A DNA stretch of 64,000 nucleotides from an uncultured Verrucomicrobia subdivision 3 bacterium (GCA_903865745.1 CAIPKV010000071.1:1-64000), one strand, 5' to 3'. Positions 11,401 to 22,917 are shown, counted from the first letter of the stretch. Program-made: numbers and translations. Notes: generated by a model from the letters alone, not told the origin.

Positions 11401-11771
11401 CCAATTCGCCAGCGTATATCATTCCGGGCCAGACCTATTATCTGGGCGTACAGAATCCTAACGACGTCATTCCTATCACCTACGGAATTGAGGTGGACTT
11501 CGATCACGGCAACGACCCCAACTCCATATATGGGTCGGCTGTGGTGATCAGCAGCGCCAAAGTCAGTGCCGGTGCCGTTCACCTCTCTTGGGCTGCCGCC
11601 AGCGGGGCGGCGTATCAGGTGCAATGGAAGACCAACCTCACTGCGGCTTGGAATACCGTCACCAATCCCGCCACTACCACGACCAATGGCGTCGCCACCT
11701 TCAGCGACAACGGCGCCCAGACCGCGCCGCTCGGGCCAATGCGCTTCTATCGGCTGGTCCGGACCAATTAG
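5412..11771 (+). CDS. Very large exported S8 (subtilisin-type) serine protease with P domain
   Basis: A 2119-aa protein. An N-terminal hydrophobic segment (residues about 5-20) suggests Sec export or membrane anchoring, then a propeptide-like region. The subtilase triad is visible: D301 in NDTGID, H329 in DGHGTFVAG, S751 in SGTSMAAA; AAGN near residue 488 supplies the oxyanion Asn. The 420-residue spacing between His and Ser reflects a beta-rich insertion at about residues 600-730. A proprotein-convertase P-type domain follows near 1480-1600 (ISIGLRVDHPRISDLVF). The C-terminus ends in a short beta domain (AYQVQWKTNLTAAW to RFYRLV) of a kind common at the ends of exported verrucomicrobial proteins. 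The Asn/Thr/Ala-rich linkers are typical of secreted proteins. Degradation of extracellular protein is the likely role; substrate unknown. Confidence 0.88.
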   Translation: MKRSFWIVLCVLAVAAAWLLWPPTNHPSSVLKKNTAAPAASTALTASPTIVLPKSIAIGPNSLSVRTNRLAFRLANTTKTIGQLASDRHAILLDNALIETDAKMNLKIPAHLRAVGDPGAYIVQARGVIGGAFCAALAAAGGQIVSYIPNNAYLVQLDSVGAGALTGNPLVQAVLPYDPYYKVQSSLLGLAVNQKPLPDNTYLTLGLFSANTAATAAQIQSLGGVIVGTDRSPFGPVLHVQPPDNWIALAQLPGVQIVEPAHRRVSANDLSRQTMGVAVTSVAQTNYLNLTGTNVLVEVNDTGIDASHPDLTNRVSFDSPGSGYDTDGHGTFVAGQIAGDGTKSTTVTNAQGSIMSGTNGQFRGMAPAAHLYSVGGVGGYEADEGILGRVGVGGNDTNTFTIGQNFFLPGATIYELGQSNTIVPFYVQYPDWYLQEAPAVTNALISNNSWVNEGDNQYDLAAASYDAAVRDALPEVTGPQPVLFVFAAGNGGGGNDDGGGGNPDTIASPATAKNVITVGAMEQERFITNWVTALDGTSNQVWYAGTSPAYNQPEVAGFSARGNVGIGTEGTYGRFKPDVVAPGTFVISTRSTDWDTTTYYNPTNVYKQTITGETVGVNPAVNSYDLYNDFGFIAASNVVSITIQVLNTDPDVPNMPIYVSLTNAAPDAGNNDFSTSNNIVSIPPDGGMNYLASIVNNGDFYFSVGNPTNVPVTYGVEVTLVTTNDNGDHFMVLSNMNNSLGPWYRYESGTSMAAADVSGVLALMQDYFTNTLHTVPSPALLKAMLINGARPKGIYNLQVNNTINYEGWGLVNLTNSIPATLTNTAVANNQFFFVDQNPTNALATGDTRTYTISVPPASQAQPLRVTLAWTDSPGNPAAALKLVNNLSLIVTNTDNATNPVVYFGNDIEAGGYYNNVENATNPAVLDNINNVQNVFINLAQHPGTNFTIVVSATAVNVNAVTTQTNDASGNYAPNITQDFALVISSGEGGSSTNGFSVTATGAASNPTAGQRVTVVVSTNAPLLNQTVGANSPVMSTNTVGFVPGSPYVTNALLTIGQTNQWHFYVVTNTGADTTYTNAAFAVFLPDTLAIPRQGVFAGSDANSTLPEANLDLFVTTDSNLLTLSPVTISNCISGPQVGATSNGVFYGSALARGGSKFIVDSNSTAGATPEVYYVGVQSEDRMAAEYDFLSEFSNIPFSQLNSNGDETVTFFTVDIPDPTADGTLPGYTNTLGLAIYPVELQRVVATNVVAMQNYGDVAVALSHSTAAAGSAAVDLVSHFAPNSPGIYTNIYDDSGRNDITNSQPSAGPGSLNQYVRQQGEGIWNLHSADDAPSFVGSISGSLLLEKYQDPTKHPITVTVQRQSWYYTYVTVPVGYTNLTVYGDDITTPIPKVFDTLAVQLGTDPTTINNGVLLNSYDITPPPDFLPGLTNSISIGPPLTPGTYYIGIYNPDITAHTVEIGATLGLYFSSAVTILDYDSTGSVPLSDDAVTYAYLDVTNTDVIQGISIGLRVDHPRISDLVFHLISPDGTRYLLMENRGGQDTNGCGADLVTTNVFQASAGGRGLPTTNVFNVGKLSGTIPITYNFYTVPDQMTVYYGTAPTTFNTNLPYCITNTGFIRNPSLGNGGGAQNTQPETLTVSFPPPGVLTNSTYLTVIMNQFGTYNNVGANGTEWTYSIGTVASNFVYLSFTEDTNLTTTPIKFAPTPFVPQTNFTPVLADSFEAYNPPQTYSQGGAGFGGWTVATNSVAIVTNPLAYDGTNSLQLSNGVVAINLTTVPNRKYNLTYELGSLLGVTNANWQAENYAFTATATNTTLVLAASANVLNGLAFTNAQELTFDTNTLLDNLVLTELPANLYYQAEQDISGLTGNSAYGTMANGNPWQLEILDNRAGATNNATLLGWQLEFTFANTNLFTSSIIVSNVPGGIAQSNTLNGGAIAWYAFTVPTNASYATNIIDYASAPVNLWFSTNNLPTTTGSGDVKLITGSTNGSALLTKSVYTNSPAYIIPGQTYYLGVQNPNDVIPITYGIEVDFDHGNDPNSIYGSAVVISSAKVSAGAVHLSWAAASGAAYQVQWKTNLTAAWNTVTNPATTTTNGVATFSDNGAQTAPLGPMRFYRLVRTN

Positions 11772-11881
11772 CTACTCCACAACGACTGCTTTTTGACCGA
11801 CCAACGTCCGTCGGAGGCTGTTTGGGGTCAAAAAGGACTGGTTTTTGCCGTTTTCGGCTTGTTTATGAGGTTTGACCGCTT

Positions 11882-12155
11882 GGCGGAATCATTCCGCCAA
11901 ACCCTCCGTCACCGCTGCCAAGCCGTCCTTGTTCTCCGCCGGTTGGCAGAGTTGCTCCGCCAGCCAACTTTCTGCGCCGCCAGTTGGCAGAATCATTTGA
12001 CCAAGCCGACGCGCAGCTCCGCCACTTGGCAGACTTGCTCAGTCAGCCGACTTTTTGATCTGCCAATTGGCGGAAATGCCCTGCCAAACCGTCCGGAAGA
12101 CCTGCCACTCAGCGGCGGCGTTCTGCCAAGCCACTGGGACATTCCGCCAAGCCGT
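11882..12155. repeat. 21-bp-period repeat array A2, core TTGGCRGA (minus-strand sense)
   Basis: GCCAA-type cores recur at 11896, 11917, 11938, 11959, 11979, 12000, 12021, 12042, 12062, 12083, 12104, 12125 and 12146, so the step is 21 bp with a few 20-bp slips. Many neighbouring units carry complementary halves (TTGGCGGAA and TTCCGCCAA), giving local hairpins. The core is the same family as array A6 near 54.7 kb but in the opposite orientation. It fills most of the 523-bp gap between the protease gene and uvrA. ORFs drawn through it are artefacts of the period. Confidence 0.9.
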
Positions 12156-12294
12156 CGGTTAGGTCGAAAAGCCCGTAGGCAGGCTATAATCTTTGGCTGG
12201 CCCGGCTTTCGGTTTGGTCGCTGCAACTCCGGCTTTGCTTTCTGCGCGGCTTGGCGTAGGTTCCATCTTTCGGTAGATAGCGAAATTTACAGCT

Positions 12295-15264
12295 ATGAGC
12301 AAAGAGTTCATCAAAATCGGCGGCGCGCGCGAGCACAACCTCAAAAACCTCACGCTGACCATCCCCCGCGACAAGTTGGTGGTGGTCACCGGCCTCAGCG
12401 GGAGCGGTAAGTCCTCGCTCGCTTTCGACACCATCTACGCCGAGGGCCAGCGCAAATATGTCGAGTCGCTCTCCGCCTACGCGCGGCAGTTCCTCGACCA
12501 GTTGCAGAAGCCCGACGTGGATTTCATCGAAGGTTTGTCGCCCGCCATTGCCATTGAGCAGCGCAGTTCGGGCAGCAGCCCGCGTTCGATCATCGCCACC
12601 ACGACGGAGATTTATGATTACCTGCGCCTGCTGTACGCGCACATTGGCAAGGCGCATTGTCCCGAAACTGGCGTGCCCATCTCCACCCAATCCACGAGCG
12701 ATATTGTGGATAAAATTCTCGCGCTGCCACTCAAGACGCGCGTCGTGTTGCTCGCGCCGGTCGTGCGCCGGCAGAAGGGGGAGTTCCGCGACGTGTTCGA
12801 GCGGCTTGGTCGCGAAGGTTTTGTGCGCGTGCGCGTGGACGGGAACATCATGGAGCTGGGCGAGGACATCGCGCGCATAAAACTCGATAAAAAGAAGTTT
12901 CACAACATCGAGGCGGTGGTGGACCGGCTGGTGATTGACGACAAAATCCGCGTCCGCCTCGGCGACTCGGTGCAAACCGCGCTACGGCTGGGCGATGGCG
13001 TGATGTTCATGCTGCATCAACTGCCGGAAGAGTCCAAAGGCCAAGGGCCAAAGTCTAAAGTCGGGGAAGGGGTGCCTAGTAAGTCTGACGATTGGATTGA
13101 GACTTTGCATTCGAACAAGATGTGTTCGCCCGCGACGGGCAAAAGTTACGATCCGCCGACGCCCAAGCACTTTTCTTTTAATGCGCCGGCCGGGGCGTGT
13201 CCCGTCTGTCACGGGCTCGGCCAGAAAATGGTTTTTGACGAGCACCTCGTCGTGCCGAACCCGGACGAACCGCTCGAAAGCTCGATCCAACCGTGGCGCC
13301 GCGCGGGCAAGCGGATGAATATTTATTACAAGGCGATGCTGCGCAGTGTGGCTGGCCATTTCAACGTGGCCCTGGAGACGCCGTGGAAGGATCTGCCGCC
13401 GGATTTCAAACAGGCTTTGCTCAATGGCACGGGCGAAGACAGCGTGGCGTTCAAGTTCTGGCGCGCGGGCAAGGTCAGCACCATTGACCGGCCGTTCGAA
13501 GGCGTGTTGCCCAACCTCGAACGCCTCGCCACGGAAAGCGAAAGCGAGTTCATCCGGAACCGCTTGAAGGCTTACATGAGCCCGCAGTTCTGCGACGCCT
13601 GCCGCGGCAAACGCTTGAAGCCGGAAATTCTCGCCGTGACTTTGGGCGGCGCGGAGTTTTCGTCGCAATTCAAAACTAAAACTTCAAAAGCTAAAACGCT
13701 TAAGATCCCCGGCCTGTCCATCATGGACGTCTGCAGCTTGTCGGTGGAGAAGGCGGATGAATTTTTTGCCGCGCTCACGCTGACGGAGTTCGAACGGAAG
13801 ATTGCAGCGGAAGTCGTCAAAGAAATCCGCGCGCGGCTCGGCTTCCTCAAGAATGTCGGCCTCGGCTACCTGACGCTCGACCGCGAGAGCGGGACGCTAT
13901 CCGGCGGCGAGGCGCAGCGCATCCGCCTCGCCACGCAGATCGGCGCGGCGCTCGTGGGCGTGCTTTACGTTTTGGATGAGCCGAGCATCGGTTTGCATCA
14001 GCGCGACAACGACCGCCTGCTCGCGACGCTGAAGGGGCTGCGCGATTTGGGCAACACCGTGCTCGTGGTGGAGCATGACGCGGACACCATTCGCGCCGCG
14101 GATTACATTTTGGATCTGGGGCCGGGCGCGGGTGTTCATGGCGGGGAACTCGTGGCGGCGGGGACGTTGCCGGAGATTCTCGCGGCGAAGAAATCTTTGA
14201 CCGGCCAGTATCTCACCGGCGAATTAAATATTCCCGTTCCGAAGAAAAGGGTGGCACCGACGGAGGAGAAGGGCTGGCTCGAAGTCATCGGGGCGACCGA
14301 AAACAATTTGCAGAACATTGACGTGCGCATTCCGCTCGGCACGTTTACCTGCGTGACCGGCGTGAGCGGTTCCGGCAAGAGCACGCTCGTCAGCGACATC
14401 TTGCAGCGCGCGCTGTTCCGCAAGTTCTTCGGTTCCAAGGAACGTCCGGGTGAACACAAGGCCCTGCGCGGTTTTGAGGGACTTGATAAGGTCATTGTCA
14501 TTGATCAATCACCGATTGGCCGGACGCCGCGCAGTAATCCGGCGACTTACACCGGCATGTTCAACCATATCCGCGATTTGTTTGCGAAGCTGCCCGCCGC
14601 CAAAGTGCGCGGCTACGAGCCGGGGCGGTTCAGTTTCAACGTCAAGGGCGGCCGCTGCGAGAAGTGCGAGGGCGATGGCGTGCTGAAGATCGAGATGAAT
14701 TTCCTGCCGGCGGTCTATGTGACCTGCGAGGCGTGCAATGGCAAGCGCTATAATCGCGAGACGCTGGAAATCGCGTATAAAGGCAAGAATATCGCGGACG
14801 TTTTGGACATGACGGTGGAAGAAGCCGTGACGTTCTTTCGCGCGGTCCCGAAGATATTTGATCCGCTGCTGACGCTCGCGGAAGTCGGCCTCGGCTACAT
14901 CCGCCTCGGCCAGCAGGCCACGACGTTGAGTGGCGGCGAGGCGCAGCGTGTTAAACTGGCCACGGAACTTTCGCGTAAGGCGACGGGCCGGACGCTCTAC
15001 ATTTTGGATGAGCCGACGACGGGTTTGCACTTTCACGACGTGGCCAAGCTGCTCGAAGTGTTGTTCAAGCTGCGCGACACGGGCAACACATTGCTCATCA
15101 TCGAGCACAACCTCGATGTCATCAAGACGGCGGATTGGATCATCGATCTCGGGCCGGAAGGGGGCAGCGGCGGGGGCAAAATTGTCGCGGAAGGTCCGCC
15201 GGAGAAGGTCGTGCATTGCGCCGCGAGCTTCACGGGGCACTATTTGAAGAGTGTGCTGGCCTAA
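12295..15264 (+). CDS. uvrA: Excinuclease ABC subunit A (nucleotide excision repair damage recognition ATPase)
   Basis: A 989-aa ABC-type ATPase. Two nucleotide-binding halves are complete: Walker [10 protein letters not shown] at residues 33-41 and GVSGSGKST near 688, with signatures LSGGEAQRI (about 534) and LSGGEAQRV (about 877). Zinc-binding CPVC near 302 and the CEKCEGDG...CEAC finger near 787-815 are present. UvrA dimers scan DNA for bulky lesions and load UvrB. The length is slightly above the usual ~940 because of two low-complexity in-frame insertions, around residues 245-260 (KGQGPKSK) and 458-470 ([12 protein letters not shown]). No LexA-like box was recognised upstream. It is preceded by repeat array A2 and followed 55 bp later by a TPR gene on the same strand. 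Confidence 0.97.
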   Translation: MSKEFIKIGGAREHNLKNLTLTIPRDKLVVVTGLSGSGKSSLAFDTIYAEGQRKYVESLSAYARQFLDQLQKPDVDFIEGLSPAIAIEQRSSGSSPRSIIATTTEIYDYLRLLYAHIGKAHCPETGVPISTQSTSDIVDKILALPLKTRVVLLAPVVRRQKGEFRDVFERLGREGFVRVRVDGNIMELGEDIARIKLDKKKFHNIEAVVDRLVIDDKIRVRLGDSVQTALRLGDGVMFMLHQLPEESKGQGPKSKVGEGVPSKSDDWIETLHSNKMCSPATGKSYDPPTPKHFSFNAPAGACPVCHGLGQKMVFDEHLVVPNPDEPLESSIQPWRRAGKRMNIYYKAMLRSVAGHFNVALETPWKDLPPDFKQALLNGTGEDSVAFKFWRAGKVSTIDRPFEGVLPNLERLATESESEFIRNRLKAYMSPQFCDACRGKRLKPEILAVTLGGAEFSSQFKTKTSKAKTLKIPGLSIMDVCSLSVEKADEFFAALTLTEFERKIAAEVVKEIRARLGFLKNVGLGYLTLDRESGTLSGGEAQRIRLATQIGAALVGVLYVLDEPSIGLHQRDNDRLLATLKGLRDLGNTVLVVEHDADTIRAADYILDLGPGAGVHGGELVAAGTLPEILAAKKSLTGQYLTGELNIPVPKKRVAPTEEKGWLEVIGATENNLQNIDVRIPLGTFTCVTGVSGSGKSTLVSDILQRALFRKFFGSKERPGEHKALRGFEGLDKVIVIDQSPIGRTPRSNPATYTGMFNHIRDLFAKLPAAKVRGYEPGRFSFNVKGGRCEKCEGDGVLKIEMNFLPAVYVTCEACNGKRYNRETLEIAYKGKNIADVLDMTVEEAVTFFRAVPKIFDPLLTLAEVGLGYIRLGQQATTLSGGEAQRVKLATELSRKATGRTLYILDEPTTGLHFHDVAKLLEVLFKLRDTGNTLLIIEHNLDVIKTADWIIDLGPEGGSGGGKIVAEGPPEKVVHCAASFTGHYLKSVLA

Positions 15265-15318
15265 TGGGCTCGCGATTTCCCGCTTTTGTCGCTGCGCACG
15301 GTCGTTTAGATTCCACGC

Positions 15319-17928
15319 ATGGCTTTATTGCGGCGATGGCTGGTGATTTTTTCTGTGCTCGTGCTCGGCGGCGGGCAGTTGGCGGTCGCCAGCGGGCGTG
15401 AAGAGCGCGCGTTTGCGGCAGCGACTGCGAACTTTCAAGACCGGAACTGGGATCGCGCGGAGTCGCAGTTCGCCCAGTTCGTCCAGCGTTACCCCCAATC
15501 GGATAAGGTACCGGCGGCGATCTTGGCGGAGGCGCAAGCTCGGTTCGAGCAAGGTAAATATGCCGCCGCTGCGGCGCTGCTGTCGCCGCGCGCGGTAGGT
15601 GCGAGCGGTGGCTTGGCTGACGCCTACACTTATTGGCTCGGTGAGGCGCAGTTCGCGGCGGGCGATTTCACCAACGCGGCGTCAACCTTTTCGGCAGTTG
15701 CTAATAATTTCCCTGATTCGTCATTGCGCCTGACGGCGGTGGTTGAGGCGGCGGCGGCCTATGCGCGCTTCCCCGATTGGCCGCGTCATGACGCCTTGTT
15801 GGAGGCGACGAACGGCGTCTTCGCGCGCGCAGCGCAGCTTGACCCGGACAATGCACTGGTCATCAACGGTCGGCTTTCGCTGGCGCAATCTAAACTGGCG
15901 CAGGCTGATTTTGTTGCCGCCGGAAAATATCTGGCACTGCTCAATCCAAAAATCCTCGCGCCGGAACAGGATTGGCAGCGGCTGAATTTGCAATATCAAG
16001 TTGCGCTTGGTGAGAACGATCTCGACGCGGCGCAGGTGGTCGCGACCAATCTCCTGCAGTCAGCGAAGGGCGCCGGGCGGGTGGCAGATAGCGTGGCGCT
16101 GCTGGCAACGGTGTTGGAAAACAAGAATCAGCCTACGGCCGCCGTGGCCGCTTGGTCGGAGAATTTGACCAACAGCGCGCCGGTTGAACGTCAGCGCGAG
16201 GCCATCCTAAAAATCGCGGCGCTGGCGGCGACGCAGAATGACTTGACGAATGCGGCGGCGAGCCTTGAAAAATATCTGGCGCAGTTTCCAGATTCGCCGG
16301 CGGCGGCACTGGCGCTGTTGACGCTGGGTGAACTGCGGCTCAAAGATTTCATGGATACTTCGGTGCCGGACCAGTTGACGGCAGCGCAGACGAATTTCGA
16401 CCGGTTTATCGGTGCGTACACGAACAGTCCGCTGACCGGCAAGGCGTGTCTGGACCGGGGTTGGTGCAATTGGAAGGCGCAGCAATATACGAACAGCCTC
16501 GTGGACTTTCGCGCAGCGGCCCAGCGGCTACCGGCGTCGCCGGACCTGGCCGTGGCTAAATTCAAGACTGGCGACGCCCTGTTCATGCTGGGGGATTATG
16601 CTGTGGCGCGGGAGAATTACCGGTTCGTACTGAATAATTTCAACGCCTTCCCGGAGGTGGCAAAGTCCTTGGGCGACCGCACGCTTTACCAGATTTTGCG
16701 AACGGACTTGAAGCTGCGGGACATGGCGGACGCCGAGGTGGCGATGCAGCAACTGCTCCGGGATTACCCGGCGAGCGATTTCGCGGACAATGGCCAGTTG
16801 CTGCTCGGGGAGGCCTTTTCAGATTTCAACCAGCCGGAGCAGGCGCGTGAAGTGTTTAAGGAATTTGCCCAGTTGTTTTCCACTTCACCCCTCGCGCCGC
16901 AGGCGGAGCTCGCAGCCGCGCGCACGTTCGAGCGCCAGACCAATTGGCCGGCGGCCATCAAGAGTTACGAAAACTGGCTGAACAACCATCCGACCAACAG
17001 CCTGCTCCCGCAGGTGGAATACTCGTTGGGCCTGGCCAATTATCAAGCGGGTCGCGAGCCGGACGCCTTCCGCATCTTCACGGTGTTTGTGGCGCGATTC
17101 CCGACGGACACCAACGCGCCGCTGGCCCAGTGGTGGGTGGCGGACCATTACTTCCGGCTGGGTGGGACGAACTTTGTGGCAGCGGAGCAGAACTACGAAC
17201 TGATCTTTCAGACGCCTGCGTGGCGAAATTCCGCGTTATTTTATCCGGCGCAATTGATGGCGAGCCGGGTGGCCGTGGGCCGACAAGATTTTCCGGACGC
17301 AAAAAATTATCTCGTCAGTCTGCTGGCCGACACGAATTGTCCGCCGCCGCTGGTAACCGAGGCGATGTTCGCCTATGGCGGCGTGCTGATGCAGCTGGAT
17401 TCGTCGGACACGAACCGACCGACGGCCAACTTCGAGCTGGCGACCAATGTCTTCGCACAAATCATCCAGGCTAATCCGGCCAATGCAATGGGTGCGCTCG
17501 CGTTGAACGATCTGGGCAAATGTCAGCTGCAGTTGCAGAATTATACGGGGGCGACCAACTCTTTCGCGCAGGTCTTCAATTCTGCGTATGCGGATGTTTC
17601 CACGCGCAGCGAGGCCAAGCTTGGCTATGGCCAGGTGCTGGAAAAAATCGCCGCTACGCTGACTGGTACGAATCAGGCCGCCATCCTGCGGCTGGCGCGT
17701 GACAGCTATCTGGATGTGTTTGATACGTGGACTGGAACCAATCTGCGTACCGGCGAAACGGCGGATTCGTTCTGGGTGAAGCAGGCTGGCTTGCTCGTGC
17801 TGCCTCTGGCCGAGACGCTTGGCCTCGGCCATCCAGACGATTTCATTAATCGTATGGAAACATTGTTCCCACAGTCAAAAGCCTCGCTCGAAAAGAAGCG
17901 GGTTGCGCTAGCCGCAGTAAAGAACTGA
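15319..17928 (+). CDS. Exported tetratricopeptide-repeat protein
   Basis: An 869-aa protein beginning with a hydrophobic signal peptide (MALLRRWLVIFSVLVLGGG) and continuing as Ala-rich helical repeats of TPR/BamD type. Examples are FAQFVQRYPQSDKVPAA and FEKY/FPDSPAA-like units at roughly 35-45-residue spacing through most of the length. The repeated Q-R-Y-P-x-S pattern resembles YbgF/BamD-type outer-membrane-biogenesis TPRs. No enzymatic domain was seen. A periplasmic scaffold is likely, with partners unknown. It ends at a strong bidirectional terminator facing the Mg ATPase gene. Confidence 0.8.
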   Translation: MALLRRWLVIFSVLVLGGGQLAVASGREERAFAAATANFQDRNWDRAESQFAQFVQRYPQSDKVPAAILAEAQARFEQGKYAAAAALLSPRAVGASGGLADAYTYWLGEAQFAAGDFTNAASTFSAVANNFPDSSLRLTAVVEAAAAYARFPDWPRHDALLEATNGVFARAAQLDPDNALVINGRLSLAQSKLAQADFVAAGKYLALLNPKILAPEQDWQRLNLQYQVALGENDLDAAQVVATNLLQSAKGAGRVADSVALLATVLENKNQPTAAVAAWSENLTNSAPVERQREAILKIAALAATQNDLTNAAASLEKYLAQFPDSPAAALALLTLGELRLKDFMDTSVPDQLTAAQTNFDRFIGAYTNSPLTGKACLDRGWCNWKAQQYTNSLVDFRAAAQRLPASPDLAVAKFKTGDALFMLGDYAVARENYRFVLNNFNAFPEVAKSLGDRTLYQILRTDLKLRDMADAEVAMQQLLRDYPASDFADNGQLLLGEAFSDFNQPEQAREVFKEFAQLFSTSPLAPQAELAAARTFERQTNWPAAIKSYENWLNNHPTNSLLPQVEYSLGLANYQAGREPDAFRIFTVFVARFPTDTNAPLAQWWVADHYFRLGGTNFVAAEQNYELIFQTPAWRNSALFYPAQLMASRVAVGRQDFPDAKNYLVSLLADTNCPPPLVTEAMFAYGGVLMQLDSSDTNRPTANFELATNVFAQIIQANPANAMGALALNDLGKCQLQLQNYTGATNSFAQVFNSAYADVSTRSEAKLGYGQVLEKIAATLTGTNQAAILRLARDSYLDVFDTWTGTNLRTGETADSFWVKQAGLLVLPLAETLGLGHPDDFINRMETLFPQSKASLEKKRVALAAVKN

Positions 17929-17940
17929 CGCCTTCGAATA

Positions 17941-17975
17941 AAAACGCCGTTCCGATTGTTTCGGAACGGCGTTTT
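17941..17975. terminator. Bidirectional terminator between convergent genes
   Basis: A perfect 15-bp stem (AAAACGCCGTTCCGA with its complement, 5-base loop) with A/T runs at both ends. It sits between the TPR gene and the minus-strand ATPase gene. Confidence 0.92.
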
Positions 17976-17988
17976 GTCTTTCTGGTTT

Positions 17989-20631
17989 TTAGATCCAGTT
18001 CTTCTTTACCATCCATTGTTTAGTCAGCTGCGTCAGGCCAACGTAGCAAAGCAGGGTCAGCGCTATCAACGGCCAGAACTGCCACGGCAACGGCACAAAT
18101 CCGAGATACTGTGCCAGCGGCGAGAATGGCAGCCATGCGCCGGCGGCCATGATGGCGATGGTGGTCATAGTCAGTTGCCAGCTCGCCCGCGATTGGATGA
18201 ACGGGATCTGGTTGGTGCGTATGATGTGGATGATAAGTGTCTGAGTCATCAATGATTCGACGAACCAGCCGGTGTTGAACAGGTGCGCGGCATAGGTATG
18301 GTTGGCGGCATCGTCGCCGAATTTGGCCGCCAACTCCGGCGGAACCACCACGTTGTTGCATTTGAAGTAGAACCACATCAGCGCATAGGTCGTGTAGTCA
18401 AAAATGGAGCTAATCGGGCCGATAAACAGGATGAACCGGGTGATTTCACCCATGTGCCAAGGGCGCGGTTTCGAGATGACCGCCGTGCCGACGTTGTCGG
18501 TAGGTATCGGTACCTGGGAGAAATCGTAGAGCAGGTTGTTTGTGAGCACTTGGATGGGTTGCATGGGTAGATAAGGTAGCCAAGCGCTGGCGCCGAGCAC
18601 GCTAAACATGTTGCCGAAGTTGGAACTCGCGCCCATTCGGATGTATTTCAAAATATTTACGAAGACTTTGCGACCTTCGAGCACGCCTTCTTCCAACACC
18701 ATCAAATCTTTTTCTAGTAGAATCATGTCGGCTGATTCCTTGGCGATGTCCACGGCGGTGTCCACGGATAACCCCACATCGGCGGCGCGGAGTGCGGGCG
18801 CGTCATTGATGCCATCGCCCATGAAGCCGACCACATGCTTATTCTTTTGCAACGCCTGCACGACGCGCTTTTTGTGAGCGGGTGACAGACGCGCGAACAC
18901 GTCTGTCGTCTCGACTTCTTTGGCTAATTCCTCGTCCGTCATTTTTTCGACATGGCTGCCCAGCAGGATTTTTTCGGCGTGAATGCCGACTTCGGTGCAC
19001 ACCTTGCGGGTGACCAGGTCGTTGTCGCCCGTCAATACCTTTACGGTGATGCCGTTTTGCCGCAGCGCGGTGATGGCTTTGGCGGCGGAATCCTTCGGTG
19101 GATCAAGGAAGGCAAGGTAACCGGTCAGTACGAGATCATTTTCGTCGGCCTTGGAGAACGAGGTTTGTTCGCCAAGTTTTTTGGTGGCCACCGCGAGCAC
19201 GCGGAAACCGTCCTCGCTTAATTCATTCACCTGCTGCACGAGATCCCCAACGAGGATTGGTTCCATCGGTAGGATTTCGCCGTCGCTTTCGAAGTGCGAG
19301 CATTTGGCGAACACCGCTTCGGGCGCGCCTTTGGTAAGCAACTGGCGCTCGCCGTTCGGCAACTCAATGGCCACGGACATCATGCGCCGCGAAAAATCGA
19401 ACGGGATTTCGTCCACCATCTTGTATTTGTCGACGCCGAGTTCGCCGTGCAGTTCCTTGTATTTCAGTACGGCGCGATCGAGCACGTTTTTTAAGCCAGT
19501 CTGAAAATGGCTGATGAGATACGCGTCGCGCAGCACCGCTTCGCTTTCTGATTTGAACACGTCCACATGCAACTCAAGGATGACGTGGTCAATTGTCAGC
19601 GTACCCGTCTTATCAGTGCAGAGCACATCCATTGCGCCGAAGTTCTGGATGGAATTCAATTTTTTGACGATGACCTTTTTCTTTGCCATCGCCAGGGCGC
19701 CCTTGGAAAGGCAGACGGAAACAATCATTGGCAACATTTCTGGCGTGAGGCCAACGGCCACGGCCATGGCGAAGAAGAAGGCGTCCTTCCAGTTGTGCTT
19801 CATGAAGCCATTGATGAGGAAAACCATCGGCACCATCACCACCATGAATGACAGCATCAGCCAGACGAATTTCTTCACGCCCTTGTCAAAAGCGGTTTCG
19901 GGTTGCTGACCGGCGAGGCTGCTGGCCACCTTGCCGAAATAAGTCTGTGCGCCCGTTGCCAGGATTACCGCTGTGGCCGCCCCGCTTTCCACGCTAGTGC
20001 CGAGGAAGCAGAGGTTCGTATGTTCGATGGACGAAACATTACTGCGGGTGTCGCGCGCGTCGGTTTTTTCCACCGGCAATGATTCACCCGTGAGCGTGGC
20101 CTGAATGATGAACAAATCTTTCGCCGCCAACAGCCGCGCGTCGCCGGGTATCATGTCGCCAGCGGACAACTTCACCACGTCACCGGGCACTAGGTCTCGC
20201 AGCGGAATTTCCTTCGGCTGCCCGTCGCGCACCACGGAGGCGGTGACCTTGATCATCGCTTTAAGTTTGGCGGCGGCGTTGTCGGCCTTCGTCTCCTGCA
20301 CGAAGCGCAGCGTCACCCCCAGCAGCACCATGATTAGCATCATCGTCCCGCCCGGAACGTCATCGGTGAGATAGGACAGGATGGACAAAACCGTCAGCAG
20401 AATCACCAGCGGGTTGCGGATGGCGACCCACAGCCGGTGCAACCACTCGTGTTTCTTTTCCTGACCGACTTCGTTGGGCCCGTATTTCGCTAGCCTTTGC
20501 TGGGCTTCGGCTTCGGTCAACCCGTTCGGCGTCGAACCGAGCGATTGCAAAACGGCGGCGCTTTCCTGTGTGGCGGCTTCGCTCAAGGAATCTACGGCGC
20601 GCGGGTTATTCAATGGATTTGTGATAGCCAT
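17989..20631 (-). CDS. mgtA: Magnesium-transporting P-type ATPase (MgtA/MgtB type)
   Basis: An 880-aa P3B-type ATPase. Visible are the actuator motif TGES (about residue 180), the phosphorylated Asp340 in DKTGTLT, the hinge GDGINDAPAL, and about ten hydrophobic segments including a C-terminal six-helix block (FILFIGPISSIFDYTTYALMWF). Length and C-terminal sequence match Mg2+-importing MgtA proteins rather than Ca2+ pumps. Its role is import of Mg2+ across the inner membrane driven by ATP. The 295-bp upstream gap also contains the TPP riboswitch of the divergent thiC gene. I saw no M-box or MgtA-leader-like structure in the ~175 bp upstream. The ATG at 20631 fits the family N-terminus. Confidence 0.93.
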   Translation of the reverse strand: MAITNPLNNPRAVDSLSEAATQESAAVLQSLGSTPNGLTEAEAQQRLAKYGPNEVGQEKKHEWLHRLWVAIRNPLVILLTVLSILSYLTDDVPGGTMMLIMVLLGVTLRFVQETKADNAAAKLKAMIKVTASVVRDGQPKEIPLRDLVPGDVVKLSAGDMIPGDARLLAAKDLFIIQATLTGESLPVEKTDARDTRSNVSSIEHTNLCFLGTSVESGAATAVILATGAQTYFGKVASSLAGQQPETAFDKGVKKFVWLMLSFMVVMVPMVFLINGFMKHNWKDAFFFAMAVAVGLTPEMLPMIVSVCLSKGALAMAKKKVIVKKLNSIQNFGAMDVLCTDKTGTLTIDHVILELHVDVFKSESEAVLRDAYLISHFQTGLKNVLDRAVLKYKELHGELGVDKYKMVDEIPFDFSRRMMSVAIELPNGERQLLTKGAPEAVFAKCSHFESDGEILPMEPILVGDLVQQVNELSEDGFRVLAVATKKLGEQTSFSKADENDLVLTGYLAFLDPPKDSAAKAITALRQNGITVKVLTGDNDLVTRKVCTEVGIHAEKILLGSHVEKMTDEELAKEVETTDVFARLSPAHKKRVVQALQKNKHVVGFMGDGINDAPALRAADVGLSVDTAVDIAKESADMILLEKDLMVLEEGVLEGRKVFVNILKYIRMGASSNFGNMFSVLGASAWLPYLPMQPIQVLTNNLLYDFSQVPIPTDNVGTAVISKPRPWHMGEITRFILFIGPISSIFDYTTYALMWFYFKCNNVVVPPELAAKFGDDAANHTYAAHLFNTGWFVESLMTQTLIIHIIRTNQIPFIQSRASWQLTMTTIAIMAAGAWLPFSPLAQYLGFVPLPWQFWPLIALTLLCYVGLTQLTKQWMVKKNWI

Positions 20632-20806
20632 GTTATGAGATTAATGATTACCGAGTCGCCAAGGAAACGACAGTAACGATTCGGTGTCATTTTGCGCTTG
20701 CCAATTTAATCGGGCAAGCCTGCGGAGAAATTTTCTTTCCGGCCGCGCGCTTGCACGGTTGGGCTGAATCCGTTAGCTTAAGCCCGTTCGGGGAGCTAAC
20801 CACGTC

Positions 20807-22894
<2,088 letters not shown>

Positions 22895-22917
22895 ACGTAA
22901 ACCGGGGCGATTTGAAC

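Noticed and set aside
11793-12410. 205-aa ORF upstream of uvrA
   Set aside because: It runs through array A2 and into the uvrA coding region in a different frame.
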